Below, in pieces: positions 35,175 through 44,337 of a DNA stretch of 59,722 bases. Both the position numbers and the translations under genes were made by a program. Every line of letters begins with the position of its first letter. Position 1 is the first letter of the stretch. Below the pieces are notes generated by a model, which saw nothing but the letters and a program-made list of their open reading frames with translations, was not told the origin of the DNA and searched no databases. The stretch is from Bacteroidota bacterium (GTDB lineage: Bacteria; Bacteroidota; Ignavibacteria; Kapaibacteriales; NICIL-2), in the NCBI GenBank assembly GCA_019695345.1, contig JAIBAE010000020.1, forward strand, positions 1 to 59,722, written 5' to 3'.

Positions 35175-37259
35175 TTAGTGTATAATGATAATCTTTTGTA
35201 TAAGTGTTGCGCCATTGCTTTCGATATGAATGAAGTACACGCCGCTTTGCAAGTATTCTCCATTTGCATTAACTTCGTTCCATTGCAAGGTATGCGTGCC
35301 CGATTCGAAATATGCATTAGCAATTGTTGCTATATTGTTTCCAAATGCATCATACACCGAAACCTTAACTATACTACCTGCAACATTGGTTTTCACAGTA
35401 AACTGAATTGATACTGTTCCTGAACTTGGGTTTGGCGCGGGGGCAGAAAGTTGAATGGTTGCGTTTTCTACTGTGGTTGTTTCTTCAATAACATCTGTGC
35501 TCTTATCATCGGGGTCGGCATACAGTGCTGTGTACTTAGTTAGTATTCCAAACTTTATACTTAAAGCAATTATCTGGTCAACAAGTTCTTTGCGTTCGCC
35601 AAATTTTGTTATCTGGTCTAACAGTTCGTTAATCTTTAACTGAGCCCACAAGCGCGATACCGATTTATTACCACCTACTATAGTTGGGAACACAACATCC
35701 TGTTGTTGGTTAATATCATTACCACGAATTTTTCCGGTAAGGGTGACAGGATATGTGCCACCGTTTTTATATCTGCCAAGTTGCAACACCTGCGATCCAA
35801 AGAATAAATCGGGAAGAATAATTGGATAGACATCGTACGTTTGTAAACCGCCATAGGTAATTGCCGGTGTTTGCAATGCGGGTAGCGTAATCTTCTTAAA
35901 GTGGTTTGCTATTACAACTGCAATACTGTCTTCCTGTTGTATATATGCCGTATAACCATTATTCTGTGCGGCAAGATTAGTTAACAAATATTTGTTTACA
36001 TCCTCACCAATACCAAACGAGAATATTCTAATCTTCTTTGTATTCATTGCTTTTACGTTGGCAAGAATCTTCAAGCTATCCATCTCGCCCCACGATGGCA
36101 TTCCATCCGTCATGAACACAATGCTATTGGTAGTGCTATCGGAGAAGGTCATTCCAAGCGATGTGTTTAACGCATCGTTGATGTTTGTTAACCCAAGCGC
36201 AACAAGTTTATCAACAAACTGACGTGCCTCAATTAAGTTTGCTTCCGTCGCATCCACCACATCAGGCTTCATACGCACTACACCTGTACTAAACACAACA
36301 ATGTTAAACTTATCAGTAGGTTTAAGTTCGTTAATAAACACATTCAATGCTTCCTTTAATGCCACAATACGTTTCCCGTCCATACTGGATGAAACATCAG
36401 CCGTAAACACAATACTACGTGGCAGTGCGTATTGATTATTCATATTATCGGGCGGGGTAATCCACGCTGCAAAGAATCCATCACCAAGCGAATCCTGTGG
36501 CGCACCAATGTATGTTAGCACATTCATATCCACACCATCGCGCGCTGTTTCAAACTGCATTACATAATCCGATGTTGGCAAATAATGTTCATCGCCAAAG
36601 GCAAGTTTGTAATACTTATCATTCACTTTGGTAATACTATGTGCGGTAAAGTTTCCGTGACTTGGCGATGTAACACTCAAGAAGTTTCTTTGAGAATACG
36701 CATCAATAGTTAATGATACACGCTCAAGCGGTTTAGGCGACATACTGGTAGCATTTAGCAAAAACTTATAGTTCACTTTACCAAACTCGTACTTTAGCAA
36801 CTCTGTATAGGTTATCTGGAAACGAACGTCGGTATTGGGGTTAATTGGGGCAATGTTCAACTTAAACACATTATCACCTGCATATTGCAACAATGCAGGG
36901 TCCAGCAATCTTCTGATTTTATCGTTATACGCTTGCTGTGCAGCTTTCTTCTCTTTCACCGAGCCGATATACTTCACGCCATTCATCCAATATGCCAGCT
37001 CTGTAATCACTGCACCCTCGGGTAATGGAAAGATGTACGTGGCTTCGGCTGTAACCGATAACGTATTTGTAAATGTTTCATCAATAGATGTTGTGGCAAC
37101 CTGGTCGTCAATAATTGCTTTGGCATCGTAAAAGCGAATTGGTGCCGCCTGATAATTGGTACTTCTGATATCTTTTACAAACAATGCACCTGTTGCAAAA
37201 GCCTCTGTACCTACAAGTATCGTTAGCGTAAGCACCAAGAGTGTACATACTGTTTTCAT
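35175..37259 (-). CDS. T9SS-secreted VIT-VWA protein (paralog 2)
   Basis: 694 residues, signal peptide about 1-21 (TEAFA). The VIT domain (about 25-155) contains IDETFTNTLSVTAEATYIFPLPEGA (fragment of a conserved segment). The von Willebrand A domain starts near residue 275 with SIVFTADVSSSMDGKR (MIDAS) and later SIVFMTDGMPSWGEMD. The C-terminus (APNPSSGTVSIQF, DAFGNNI, SGVYFIHI) is a type IX sorting domain. It is clearly paralogous to the next gene, so the pair arose by tandem duplication and has diverged. Both probably act at the cell surface in adhesion. The upstream region has a TATAGTTG near-match to a -7 box. Confidence 0.9.
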   Translation of the reverse strand: MKTVCTLLVLTLTILVGTEAFATGALFVKDIRSTNYQAAPIRFYDAKAIIDDQVATTSIDETFTNTLSVTAEATYIFPLPEGAVITELAYWMNGVKYIGSVKEKKAAQQAYNDKIRRLLDPALLQYAGDNVFKLNIAPINPNTDVRFQITYTELLKYEFGKVNYKFLLNATSMSPKPLERVSLTIDAYSQRNFLSVTSPSHGNFTAHSITKVNDKYYKLAFGDEHYLPTSDYVMQFETARDGVDMNVLTYIGAPQDSLGDGFFAAWITPPDNMNNQYALPRSIVFTADVSSSMDGKRIVALKEALNVFINELKPTDKFNIVVFSTGVVRMKPDVVDATEANLIEARQFVDKLVALGLTNINDALNTSLGMTFSDSTTNSIVFMTDGMPSWGEMDSLKILANVKAMNTKKIRIFSFGIGEDVNKYLLTNLAAQNNGYTAYIQQEDSIAVVIANHFKKITLPALQTPAITYGGLQTYDVYPIILPDLFFGSQVLQLGRYKNGGTYPVTLTGKIRGNDINQQQDVVFPTIVGGNKSVSRLWAQLKINELLDQITKFGERKELVDQIIALSIKFGILTKYTALYADPDDKSTDVIEETTTVENATIQLSAPAPNPSSGTVSIQFTVKTNVAGSIVKVSVYDAFGNNIATIANAYFESGTHTLQWNEVNANGEYLQSGVYFIHIESNGATLIQKIIIIH

Positions 37260-37330
37260 ATCATTTCTCCTTAATGGTAAATAGTGTTGTGTTGATTTCC
37301 TGATGCAACTATAACGCTATCGAACACACT

Positions 37331-37352
37331 AAAATCTTAGCAAAATCTTAGC
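37331..37352. repeat. Tandem repeat of AAAATCTTAGC
   Basis: Two identical 11-nt units followed by a further AAAA, upstream of the VIT-VWA pair. The 470 bp gene-free region here otherwise contains two F1 copies only. Confidence 0.6.
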
Positions 37353-37430
37353 AAAATGGAATTGAGATAAAACGAAAGGACGGAGGCAATAAAGCACTAC
37401 AATCACGTATTGATGCGGGTTAGGGGGAAT

Positions 37431-37500
37431 TTCTGCGCTGCTGCGCGGGACTGCACCAAGCCGCCAGCAATTCTTAGCAAACCACCGGCAGGAAGAATCC
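37431..37500 (+). repeat. Degenerate F1-like copy 25
   Basis: ACTGCACCAAGCC left part and CCGGCAGGAAGAATCC right part. CTGC (37451-37454) is complementary to GCAG (37488-37491), a third base combination that keeps the stem. The TTTGCTATCGC end is not recognisable. Confidence 0.35.
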
Positions 37501-37574
37501 ACGGTAAAAGTAAAACGCCTTTACCGAGTAAATTCTATCTATTCACGATACACCTTCTTTTGTAATGAATGGAA

Positions 37575-37635
37575 AAATCCGCAGGTGATGGCACGTTGAT
37601 TTGTATGCCGTGCGGTGCGGTCGCGCGATAGCAAA
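37575..37635 (-). repeat. F1 repeat copy 13
   Basis: Right arm CCGCA (37579-37583), left arm TGCGG (37616-37620), then TCGCGCGATAGCAAAAA. It lies 95 bp before the next plus-strand gene. Confidence 0.7.
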
Positions 37636-37730
37636 AACACTATTTAACAAAAAAGTTGTTTTTATTGTTTACAGCTTTCTGTATGTTCGTGCAAATTGGT
37701 ATGTGTCAATTGTTTAGCGGAGAATAACCT

Positions 37731-39047
37731 ATGCAGATTCGCACGTTTGTAGTAACGATTGGTTTAATGGTTGCCGGCTTTGCCCCACGCGCAGAAGCCC
37801 AAACAAAATGGGAACGAGTTCCCCTTCCCCCACCGTACGATAACACTCGGTATCTTGATATATTTTTCTTGCCTTCCAACGCGCAATATGGTTGGATTAG
37901 CGGTCACAACGGACTTGTTCTGCGTACTACCGATGGCGGCATGACGTGGCGCGGCTCTACAACTCCGGTTACAGCACAATTAGAAGACATTGTGTTTGTT
38001 TCGGAGCAAGTAGGTTTCTGTTCCGGTATGGCAAAACAAGAAGAGCCATATTCTACCGGTGGCGTATTTAAAACAACCGATGGCGGTGCAACGTGGGCAG
38101 ATATAACTCCCACCACTATTAACAATGGGCAGACAATGCGGTTCCCCGTATTTGGTTGCCATTTTACAACCGAGCGCGAAGGTGTTGCTGTTGGTGGCGG
38201 ATGTGGCGCACCACAGTTATTCTACCGCACGCACGATGGCGGTAAATCGTGGATTATTGCATGGGCACAAGAACCCATGAGCGGTGTATCGCATGCAATT
38301 CCATCGGCCGATGGTAACTGGTATGCATCCAGTAGCGGATATGTATGGAAATCGGTTGATGGAGTTCAGTGGAGCAAGTTTGCAACCACCGGCGAAAAAT
38401 ACTGGCAAGAAGGATTTGCCCAACAAGGCAATACATTCTTAACAGCTACATCGGGTATGGAATGTCATGGCGGCGCAGTAGAGCGCGGTGATATCCGTAT
38501 CTCTAACGATGGCGGCAAAACATGGAATACAACACCGGTACCACAACAAATGTTTGGTACATTCTTACTAAACGAACAAGAAGGTTGGTCGTGCGGACGT
38601 AATGCAGCATTGTATTACACCCCCGATGCAGGCGCAACATGGGTTACCCGCAACAGTGGCATCCCTGCAACAGCGCATTTAGATAATGTATTCTTTGTAG
38701 ATAAACAACACGGCTTTGTTGTAGGCGATGGCATTTACCGCACCGGCTACGCTACAATTTCCCAATACGATAACGAAACATTTGCACACATAGCAGGTTT
38801 GCAAGTAACACCACAACCGGTAACCAAACAAGCCGATGTGCGCTTTACTTTACCCGATGCACAATTCTGTACGGTAACCGTTACCGATATGATTGGCAGA
38901 ACAATCAGTACATTGCACAATGGCGAATTACAAGCAGGCGCACATACACTGCAATTAGATGGCGCATCAATCCCCGATGGTAGTTACTTTGTAACATTAA
39001 AAGCGGGTGACAACATTATTACCTATAAAATCACGGTAATAAAATAA
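37731..39047 (+). CDS. T9SS-secreted BNR/Ycf48-like propeller protein
   Basis: 438 residues, signal peptide about 1-23 (RAEA). The body contains repeated units with a (T/S)xDGGxTW core: LRTTDGGMTW, FKTTDGGATW, YRTHDGGKSW, ISNDGGKTW and YTPDAGATW. This is the pattern of sortilin/Ycf48-like propellers. The type IX tail has VTPQPVTKQADVRF, DMIGRTIS and PDGSYFVTL. It is a surface or secreted protein, binding partner unknown. F1 copy 14 starts 5 bp after its stop, and a related protein with the same type of repeats follows on the same strand. Confidence 0.88.
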   Translation: MQIRTFVVTIGLMVAGFAPRAEAQTKWERVPLPPPYDNTRYLDIFFLPSNAQYGWISGHNGLVLRTTDGGMTWRGSTTPVTAQLEDIVFVSEQVGFCSGMAKQEEPYSTGGVFKTTDGGATWADITPTTINNGQTMRFPVFGCHFTTEREGVAVGGGCGAPQLFYRTHDGGKSWIIAWAQEPMSGVSHAIPSADGNWYASSSGYVWKSVDGVQWSKFATTGEKYWQEGFAQQGNTFLTATSGMECHGGAVERGDIRISNDGGKTWNTTPVPQQMFGTFLLNEQEGWSCGRNAALYYTPDAGATWVTRNSGIPATAHLDNVFFVDKQHGFVVGDGIYRTGYATISQYDNETFAHIAGLQVTPQPVTKQADVRFTLPDAQFCTVTVTDMIGRTISTLHNGELQAGAHTLQLDGASIPDGSYFVTLKAGDNIITYKITVIK

Positions 39048-39051
39048 GATA

Positions 39052-39118
39052 TTTGCTAACGCAAACCGCACCAAGCCTTGCAGCAATGCAGGGCTTTTTT
39101 GCTTGCGGGAAGGAACCA
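39052..39118 (+). repeat. F1 repeat copy 14 (with internal terminator-like hairpin)
   Basis: Left arm CCGCA (39066-39070), right arm TGCGG (39104-39108). Inside, GCCTTGCAGCAATGCAGGGC is followed by TTTTTT, so this copy can act as an intrinsic terminator for the gene ending 5 bp upstream. Confidence 0.75.
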
Positions 39119-39136
39119 CCACTACACAACACCATT

Positions 39137-39163
39137 CGTAGCGACGCGATGCCTCGTGTCGGA
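39137..39163. repeat. F3 palindromic repeat copy 3
   Basis: CGTAGCGACGCGATGCCTCG followed by TGTCGG, matching the F3 core at 801. Confidence 0.55.
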
Positions 39164-39299
39164 ACACGTAAAAAGATACCTCCACAGAATGATAACAGAT
39201 CTTATGCCTACAAAGTTGATATGTAATTCCATCTTGGTTATTAAACCCAAAATGTGTAATTAGCGCACAACAGAACTCTTGCACTACACAGGCAATACC

Positions 39300-41336
39300 A
39301 TGAATATCCTTACTAAACTATTTGTTGTTAGCATATTTATTACACTCTCTACTTATGCCTACGCTCAGTGGCAACAATGTAATGGGCCGTACGGGGGATG
39401 GATAACTGCGTTAGCGAAAAATGGGAATACAGTTTATGCAGGAATGGATGAAGATGGTTTGTACAGGAGTATCGATAGTGGAAACACATGGAAGTATATT
39501 GGTTTAAAAGGGAACAGTATCAAACTAGTTTACAGCCTTGATTCTGTTATTATAACAGGCAACTCAAGTTCACTGTACAGAAGTTCTGACTTGGGAAAAT
39601 CGTGGCAAAAATTACAGGTTGCTCAAAAATATAACGGGGCTTCTCAGTTACTTGGTTTTGGCAGTATTATATATGCCTCTGTAAATGGCTACATTTACAA
39701 AAGTAAAGATGCAGGGCTGACATGGAATTCTATTAACGTTGATAGGCGGTCACTTACTTATTTGACTTTGATTGATAGCACTATATTTTCCTGTCAGGAT
39801 TCAATTCTATATCGGTTATCAAATGATGAAACAATATGGATTGAATTAGGACTAAAACAATATGCTATTAATTCCGTAGCTAAACATAACAATAACTTGA
39901 TAGCAATTACATACAATAGTGATGTTTATAAAAGTAGTGATAACGGTACAACATGGAACAAGATAAGTACAATACCAACACCTTGGCCCGTTAGAAAGTC
40001 ATTGGTGGCTATTGATACAATACTTGTTGCTTCTACAACAGGTAATACTAGAACAGGGGTCTATAGAAGTAGTGACGGTGGTTATACATGGATAAAATCA
40101 AATAATGGTTTGTCCTGTTATAATGCTTACTGCCATGTTCAGGTAGCCAATAGCCTCTATATTGGTACATCAGGTGGTGGAGTTTTCAGAAGTGATAACA
40201 AAGGTCTGAACTGGACACACTGTAGTGTTGGTTTAAAGCCAATTGGTATCAGCTGTTTCACAGCATCTAATAACATATTGTTTGCAGGGACAGGCGTAGC
40301 TGGAATATTCAGAAGTAGTAATAGTGGAGAAACTTGGGGTACCGTTAGTAATGGGCTAAATGATGAAAATATATGGTCTCTAATTTCAAACAAATCAACA
40401 ATTATAGCTGGTGGATACGGTGGGTACTATGGCGGTATTTATAGTAGCGAAAATCTTGGAGATTCTTGGGATACACTTGGACTCACTAGACATACAATAA
40501 TGTCTATAGCAAATAAAGGAGACACCATATTTGCTGGTACCGATTCACAAAAGGGTATATACCGTTCATTAAATGGTGGAAGAACTTGGGAAAAAGTATA
40601 CGATATGTTGTATGACTGTTACTCGCTTTTTATAGATGATTCGGTTGTATATGCAGGTAAAGGCGGTACTGTAAATAGTACCATCAAAAGCACAGACTGG
40701 GGATTGACTTGGGATATAGTAGATTTTGGTACACAAACGGGGTACATGAAATCGTTTGCAAAGTTAGACAGTTTAATATTTTTTGCTAACATTGAGGTAT
40801 TTAGAAGCTCAGACAAAGGTATTTCATGGAAGAAAATGCTCTTCGTAAACTACTCAATTAATGATATAGTTACCTACAATAAAGCTGTGTACTTAGGAAC
40901 TGAAAATGGTATATATCAAAGTACGGATTTAGGTGATACATGGAAATCAATGAATGATGGACTTAGAGATAGGAACATTAGAGTACTATCAATAGTTGGT
41001 AACACTCTTTACGCCGGTACTCAAGATTCAGGTCTTTACAAATACAATCTCCTTTCTACCAATATTACCGAACAACCAAGCATCAGCGGAACACACGTGC
41101 GATGTTACCCCAACCCCGCAAACGATGAACTTACAATTTCGCTTACAACAACTACTGAGTTACAACAACCACTACAGTACAGCATAACCAATATCCTTGG
41201 CACATCTGTTCTGCAATGGCAGCAGATGGAAAGAGAGTGTACAATACCTATACATACATTACCCAGTGGTGTGTATTATGTTACGGTAAAGAACAATCGG
41301 ATTAGTACTGCTTGTATGGTACAGGTAATCCGATAA
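39300..41336 (+). CDS. T9SS-secreted BNR/sortilin-like propeller protein
   Basis: 678 residues from ATG 39300, where MNILTKLFVVSIFITLSTYA begins the signal peptide. More than ten short repeats run through the body with the pattern YRSxDxGxTW (LYRSIDSGNTW, LYRSSDLGKSW, VYKSSDNGTTW, VYRSSDGGYTW, IFRSSNSGETW, IYRSLNGGRTW), consistent with one or two large beta-propellers. The type IX tail has CYPNPANDELTISL, ITNILGTSV and PSGVYYVTV. The codon usage is more AT-rich than in the gene before it, so recent acquisition or expansion is possible. It probably acts on the surface as a binding protein. Confidence 0.88.
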   Translation: MNILTKLFVVSIFITLSTYAYAQWQQCNGPYGGWITALAKNGNTVYAGMDEDGLYRSIDSGNTWKYIGLKGNSIKLVYSLDSVIITGNSSSLYRSSDLGKSWQKLQVAQKYNGASQLLGFGSIIYASVNGYIYKSKDAGLTWNSINVDRRSLTYLTLIDSTIFSCQDSILYRLSNDETIWIELGLKQYAINSVAKHNNNLIAITYNSDVYKSSDNGTTWNKISTIPTPWPVRKSLVAIDTILVASTTGNTRTGVYRSSDGGYTWIKSNNGLSCYNAYCHVQVANSLYIGTSGGGVFRSDNKGLNWTHCSVGLKPIGISCFTASNNILFAGTGVAGIFRSSNSGETWGTVSNGLNDENIWSLISNKSTIIAGGYGGYYGGIYSSENLGDSWDTLGLTRHTIMSIANKGDTIFAGTDSQKGIYRSLNGGRTWEKVYDMLYDCYSLFIDDSVVYAGKGGTVNSTIKSTDWGLTWDIVDFGTQTGYMKSFAKLDSLIFFANIEVFRSSDKGISWKKMLFVNYSINDIVTYNKAVYLGTENGIYQSTDLGDTWKSMNDGLRDRNIRVLSIVGNTLYAGTQDSGLYKYNLLSTNITEQPSISGTHVRCYPNPANDELTISLTTTTELQQPLQYSITNILGTSVLQWQQMERECTIPIHTLPSGVYYVTVKNNRISTACMVQVIR

Positions 41337-41348
41337 GCAAATTAACTG

Positions 41349-41356
41349 TACTTTTG
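41349..41356 (+). promoter_or_regulatory. Candidate -7 box (TAnnTTTG) of the MazF-like locus
   Basis: TACTTTTG, 30 nt before the antitoxin ATG. The -33 element is not clear. Confidence 0.4.
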
Positions 41357-41385
41357 TATAGAAGTTTTAATTGGGTAAAAATAAC

Positions 41386-41580
41386 ATGGCACGAGAAGAG
41401 TTAATTAAAGTAATAGAACACCTAACGGTTGAACACCGTTTAGAAGTTGAGAAGTTTGTAATGCAACTTGCCGAGCAAGAACAATCCGAACATATTGTTA
41501 ATAAGGCATTGCAAAAAATGTCTGAACAGAGTTTTCAAGAGTGGGATAACGAAGAGGATTCGGTGTATGATTCAATGTGA
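41386..41580 (+). CDS. Putative antitoxin of the MazF-like pair
   Basis: 64 residues from ATG 41386 (a TTG at 41371 would add five). It is helical and acidic: ELIKVIEHLTVEHRLEVEKFVMQLAEQEQ, then an acidic tail WDNEEDSVYDSM. No DNA-binding fold is recognisable by eye. It overlaps the toxin gene by 14 bp, the normal layout for type II systems. It would neutralise the toxin; the family is not identified. Confidence 0.65.
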   Translation: MAREELIKVIEHLTVEHRLEVEKFVMQLAEQEQSEHIVNKALQKMSEQSFQEWDNEEDSVYDSM

Positions 41581-41908
41581 TAAATTTGACATAATACTTG
41601 TTCCATTTCCATTTACTGATTTAACTTCATCTAAAAAACGTCCAGCCATTGTTGTGTCTCCAACTGCATACAATTCGAGTTTGGATGTTGTTATTGCATT
41701 TGTCACCAGTAATATTTATAGCACTCCTACCGTGGGCGACTATCATTTACTTGATTGGCAACAAAGCGGTTTACCTAAGCCATCGCTTGTTCGTATGAAA
41801 TTTGCAACTATAGACCGTAATATTGTTATACGAACTTTAGGTAAATGCACTATAACAGATGCCCAAAACATAACAGCTACACTCGTTGACTTTTTTGCAA
41901 AAATCTAA
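41567..41908 (+). CDS. MazF/PemK-family toxin
   Basis: 113 residues from ATG 41567, which lies inside the end of the antitoxin gene. A longer frame from 41468 would overlap the antitoxin entirely and is rejected. MazF hallmarks are FDIILVPFPFTDLTSSKKRPAIVVSP (N-terminal beta strands and loop) and the middle IAFVTSNIYS, with SGLPKPSLVRMKFATIDR late in the chain. MazF enzymes are sequence-specific RNases acting on mRNA or other RNAs. Specificity is unknown. F1 copy 15 follows 3 bp after the stop codon. Confidence 0.85.
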   Translation: MIQCDKFDIILVPFPFTDLTSSKKRPAIVVSPTAYNSSLDVVIAFVTSNIYSTPTVGDYHLLDWQQSGLPKPSLVRMKFATIDRNIVIRTLGKCTITDAQNITATLVDFFAKI

Positions 41909-41910
41909 TA

Positions 41911-41972
41911 TTCTCTCCGGCAGATGACGGATGTGGTGTGCCCGCGGCTTGGTGCCGTCCGGCGTTAGCAAA
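41911..41972 (-). repeat. F1 repeat copy 15
   Basis: Right end CTCTCCGGCAG (arm 41918-41922), left end TGCCGTCCGGCGTTAGCAAA (arm 41953-41957). It fills the gap between the toxin and moaCB. Confidence 0.75.
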
Positions 41973-41995
41973 TACCTTTTACTATTACAATTATT

Positions 41996-42907
41996 ATGGT
42001 TGATATTACCGGTAAAATTAAAACGCACAGAATTGCCATTGCACAAGCGGTGGTGCAGGTTAGTTCGCAGGATACCATTGATGCAATTATCAATAAAACT
42101 GTTCCCAAAGGCGATGTGTTTGAGGCAAGCCGCATTGCGGGATTGTTTGGCGTTAAACGTACAAGCGATATCATTCCCGATTGCCATCCGTTGCCCGTTG
42201 AGTTCACGCAGATTACCCACAGCATAGATGGCTTACACATCATTGCCCAGGTAGAAGTCCATACCATTTACCGAACAGGTGTGGAAGTAGAAGCAATGCA
42301 CGGGGCTTCGGTTGTTGCGCTTACTATGTACGATATGCTAAAACCTATTGATAAAGAAATAGAAATAACAAGCATCAAACTTGTGAAAAAGAAAGGCGGA
42401 AAATCGGCGTTTACCGATAGACCAAAACGCGATATTACTGCCGCTGTTGTTGTGTGTTCCGATAGTATTTCGGCAGGCAAAAAACAAGACTTTGCCGGTA
42501 AAGCAATTGTTGCCAAGTTAGAGAACCTAAAAGTTACCGTAAGCGAGTACACTATCATCCCCGACGAAGTAACCGATATCCAACAAACGCTGCAACGGTT
42601 GTGTGCCGCACAAACCGACCTTGTTATTTACACCGGTGGTACGGGTCTTTCGCCACGTGATGTAACCCCCGAAGCAATACGTCCGCTTCTGCACCGCGAG
42701 ATTCCCGGCATAGCCGAAGCCATGCGCAGTTACGGACAAGAACACATGCCGTATGCAATGCTTTCGCGTAGTGTTGCAGGTCTCATTGATAACACGCTTG
42801 TGCTTGCACTTCCGGGTTCAACACGCGGCGCGCAGGAAAGCATGGATGCGCTGTTTCCGTACCTTCTGCATTTGTTCAGGGTAATGGAACAAACACCGCA
42901 CGAGTAG
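41996..42907 (+). CDS. moaCB: Bifunctional MoaC-MoaB molybdenum cofactor biosynthesis fusion
   Basis: 303 residues. Residues 1-145 are MoaC (cyclic pyranopterin monophosphate synthase): MVDITGK, IPDCHPLPVEF and YRTGVEVEAMHGASVVALTMYD. After a short linker (KKGGKSAFTDRPKR), residues 150-303 are MoaB/MogA-like (molybdopterin adenylyltransferase type): AVVVCSDSISAGKKQD, VIYTGGTGLSPRDVTPEA and LVLALPGSTRGAQESM. The fusion would join an early and a late or auxiliary step of Moco synthesis in one cytoplasmic polypeptide. MoaCB fusions are known in Bacteroidota-related and some other bacteria. No other moa or moe genes are close by. Confidence 0.93.
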   Translation: MVDITGKIKTHRIAIAQAVVQVSSQDTIDAIINKTVPKGDVFEASRIAGLFGVKRTSDIIPDCHPLPVEFTQITHSIDGLHIIAQVEVHTIYRTGVEVEAMHGASVVALTMYDMLKPIDKEIEITSIKLVKKKGGKSAFTDRPKRDITAAVVVCSDSISAGKKQDFAGKAIVAKLENLKVTVSEYTIIPDEVTDIQQTLQRLCAAQTDLVIYTGGTGLSPRDVTPEAIRPLLHREIPGIAEAMRSYGQEHMPYAMLSRSVAGLIDNTLVLALPGSTRGAQESMDALFPYLLHLFRVMEQTPHE

Positions 42908-42916
42908 TATTATTAT

Positions 42917-42984
42917 GTTCCCCGCCTCTGCCGAAGCAACGCTTTAGCGCGCCAACCCGGTGCGAGCCAAACGTTCTGCGTCGC
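42917..42984 (+). repeat. F2 repeat copy 5
   Basis: TTCCCCGCCTCTGCCGAAGC, then CGCCAACCCGGTGCGAGCC and AACGTTCTGCGTCGC. It is a near-complete family member, 10 bp after the moaCB stop. Confidence 0.7.
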
Positions 42985-43007
42985 ATTAAATACTTAGGAA
43001 TACCCAA

Positions 43008-43043
43008 TAAAAAAGCCGACCTGTTTTCACAAGCCGGCTTTAG
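43008..43043 (-). terminator. Intrinsic terminator of the ompA-like gene
   Basis: On the minus strand AAAGCCG is paired with CGGCTTT across a 15 nt loop and followed by TTTTTT. It lies 20 bp past the stop codon. Confidence 0.85.
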
Positions 43044-43062
43044 TGTTATATCTACTAAACAA

Positions 43063-44268
43063 TTACTTTGTACGGCGGAATTCTACGCGGCGATTGCGGC
43101 GGCGTCCGTCCGGAGTATCGTTTGTTGCAATTGGTTTATCGGGTCCTAATCCGCCTGTTGATAAGCGAGATTCAGCAATACCTTTTGCTACTAACCAATC
43201 TTTAACAGACTTAGCACGGTCAACCGAAAGTTGCATATTGAAATCGCGTGAACCTGTTGCATCGGTGTGACCTGTAACATCAAGTTCCATTTCCGGTTTC
43301 TTATTCAAGATAGTAAGTACTTGATTTAAGATTTTTTCGGATTTGCCGGTGATGGTTGATTTGGCTGTTTCAAATTCGATGTTACGGATTTGAATAGTTT
43401 CGCCAATACCGATTGATGCAATATCGTCGGACATTTCGAGTGGATCTGTTCCGGCTTTTATTTCGATATTATCATCAACACCACCATCGTCGGTATCTTT
43501 GTTTAACGGGTCGGTATGATAAACATTTACTTCGTCGCCATCTTTTAATGTATCACCATCGGTATCTGGGTTTCGTGGGTCAGTGCCAAGAGCTTTTTCT
43601 TGTTTATCACTTAATCCGTCCCCGTCACTATCTGCTTCAATCGGACCGAAGCTATACATAAAACCAAGTTTAGCCGAGAAGTTACCATCGTTAGTGCCAT
43701 CGTGAGAAGGATGAATGTCGTCGGTTAATGAGAGCATCCAACCAAGGTTAAGATCTACTGCGATATCATCACTGAGATTATTTGTCAGACCAAAGGTTAT
43801 TGGAAACGCGATGGAAGCATTATTCTCTTTATAGGTAGAATCGGGATTTAATGTTATACCTGCATTGTTGCTTGGTAATATTAATCCGGCTCCGGCCGAA
43901 AGGTACGGCGACCATTTTGTATCTTGCATCATAGGATACCAACGTAAACGAACATCGGTAGTGATGTAGGTTGTTTTGTAACTCCAAAAAGCAGGATCGG
44001 TTTTGGATGTGCTGTTAGACGTATAGCCAATATTCAGTTCCGGAGAAAGCCCTGCGCCTAAACCATTGCGGAATAATCCAAACAATCCACCGGTAAATCC
44101 CCATGCTTGCGGAAGATTATCCGGAGACTCTGGATGTGCTTCGCTTGCACCGCGTGATAATCCACCTTGCAAGCCAATTGCTACTCGTTTAGCGGCATCA
44201 TCTTGTTGGCTGTAGCCGGTTTGCACCGCTAAGGCTACAAACGCCATCAGAAGAAGTATTCGTTTCAT
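43063..44268 (-). CDS. OmpA-family protein with calcium-binding thrombospondin-type repeats
   Basis: 401 residues from ATG 44268 (ATG 44292 gives no better signal peptide). Signal peptide about 1-20. A beta-barrel-like region (about 25-195) is followed by two or three thrombospondin type-3 repeats (about 200-275: DSDGDGLSDKQEKALGTDP, DTDGDTLKDGDE, DTDDGGVDDN). The OmpA C-domain is about 285-400 (LDVTGHTDATGSRDFNMQLS, SVDRAKSVKDWL, GRRRNRRVEF). It should span the outer membrane and hold peptidoglycan, with calcium stiffening the linker. It is divergent from the PAP2 gene. A TAAGTTTG box at 44321-44328 is its likely -7 element. Confidence 0.92.
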   Translation of the reverse strand: MKRILLLMAFVALAVQTGYSQQDDAAKRVAIGLQGGLSRGASEAHPESPDNLPQAWGFTGGLFGLFRNGLGAGLSPELNIGYTSNSTSKTDPAFWSYKTTYITTDVRLRWYPMMQDTKWSPYLSAGAGLILPSNNAGITLNPDSTYKENNASIAFPITFGLTNNLSDDIAVDLNLGWMLSLTDDIHPSHDGTNDGNFSAKLGFMYSFGPIEADSDGDGLSDKQEKALGTDPRNPDTDGDTLKDGDEVNVYHTDPLNKDTDDGGVDDNIEIKAGTDPLEMSDDIASIGIGETIQIRNIEFETAKSTITGKSEKILNQVLTILNKKPEMELDVTGHTDATGSRDFNMQLSVDRAKSVKDWLVAKGIAESRLSTGGLGPDKPIATNDTPDGRRRNRRVEFRRTK

Positions 44269-44320
44269 GATATCCTGTGTGAAGTGTAACAATAGTTAAA
44301 TTATGCTAAATATAATAGCG

Positions 44321-44328
44321 CAAACTTA
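44321..44328 (-). promoter_or_regulatory. Candidate -7 box (TAnnTTTG) of the ompA-like gene
   Basis: TAAGTTTG on the minus strand, 53 nt upstream of the start. It lies in the short divergent region shared with the PAP2 gene. Confidence 0.4.
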
Positions 44329-44337
44329 CCGAAAAAT

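Noticed and set aside
37260-37730. Small RNA or gene upstream of the BNR protein
   Set aside because: Only F1 copies and an 11-nt tandem repeat are visible; no consistent structure or frame is seen.
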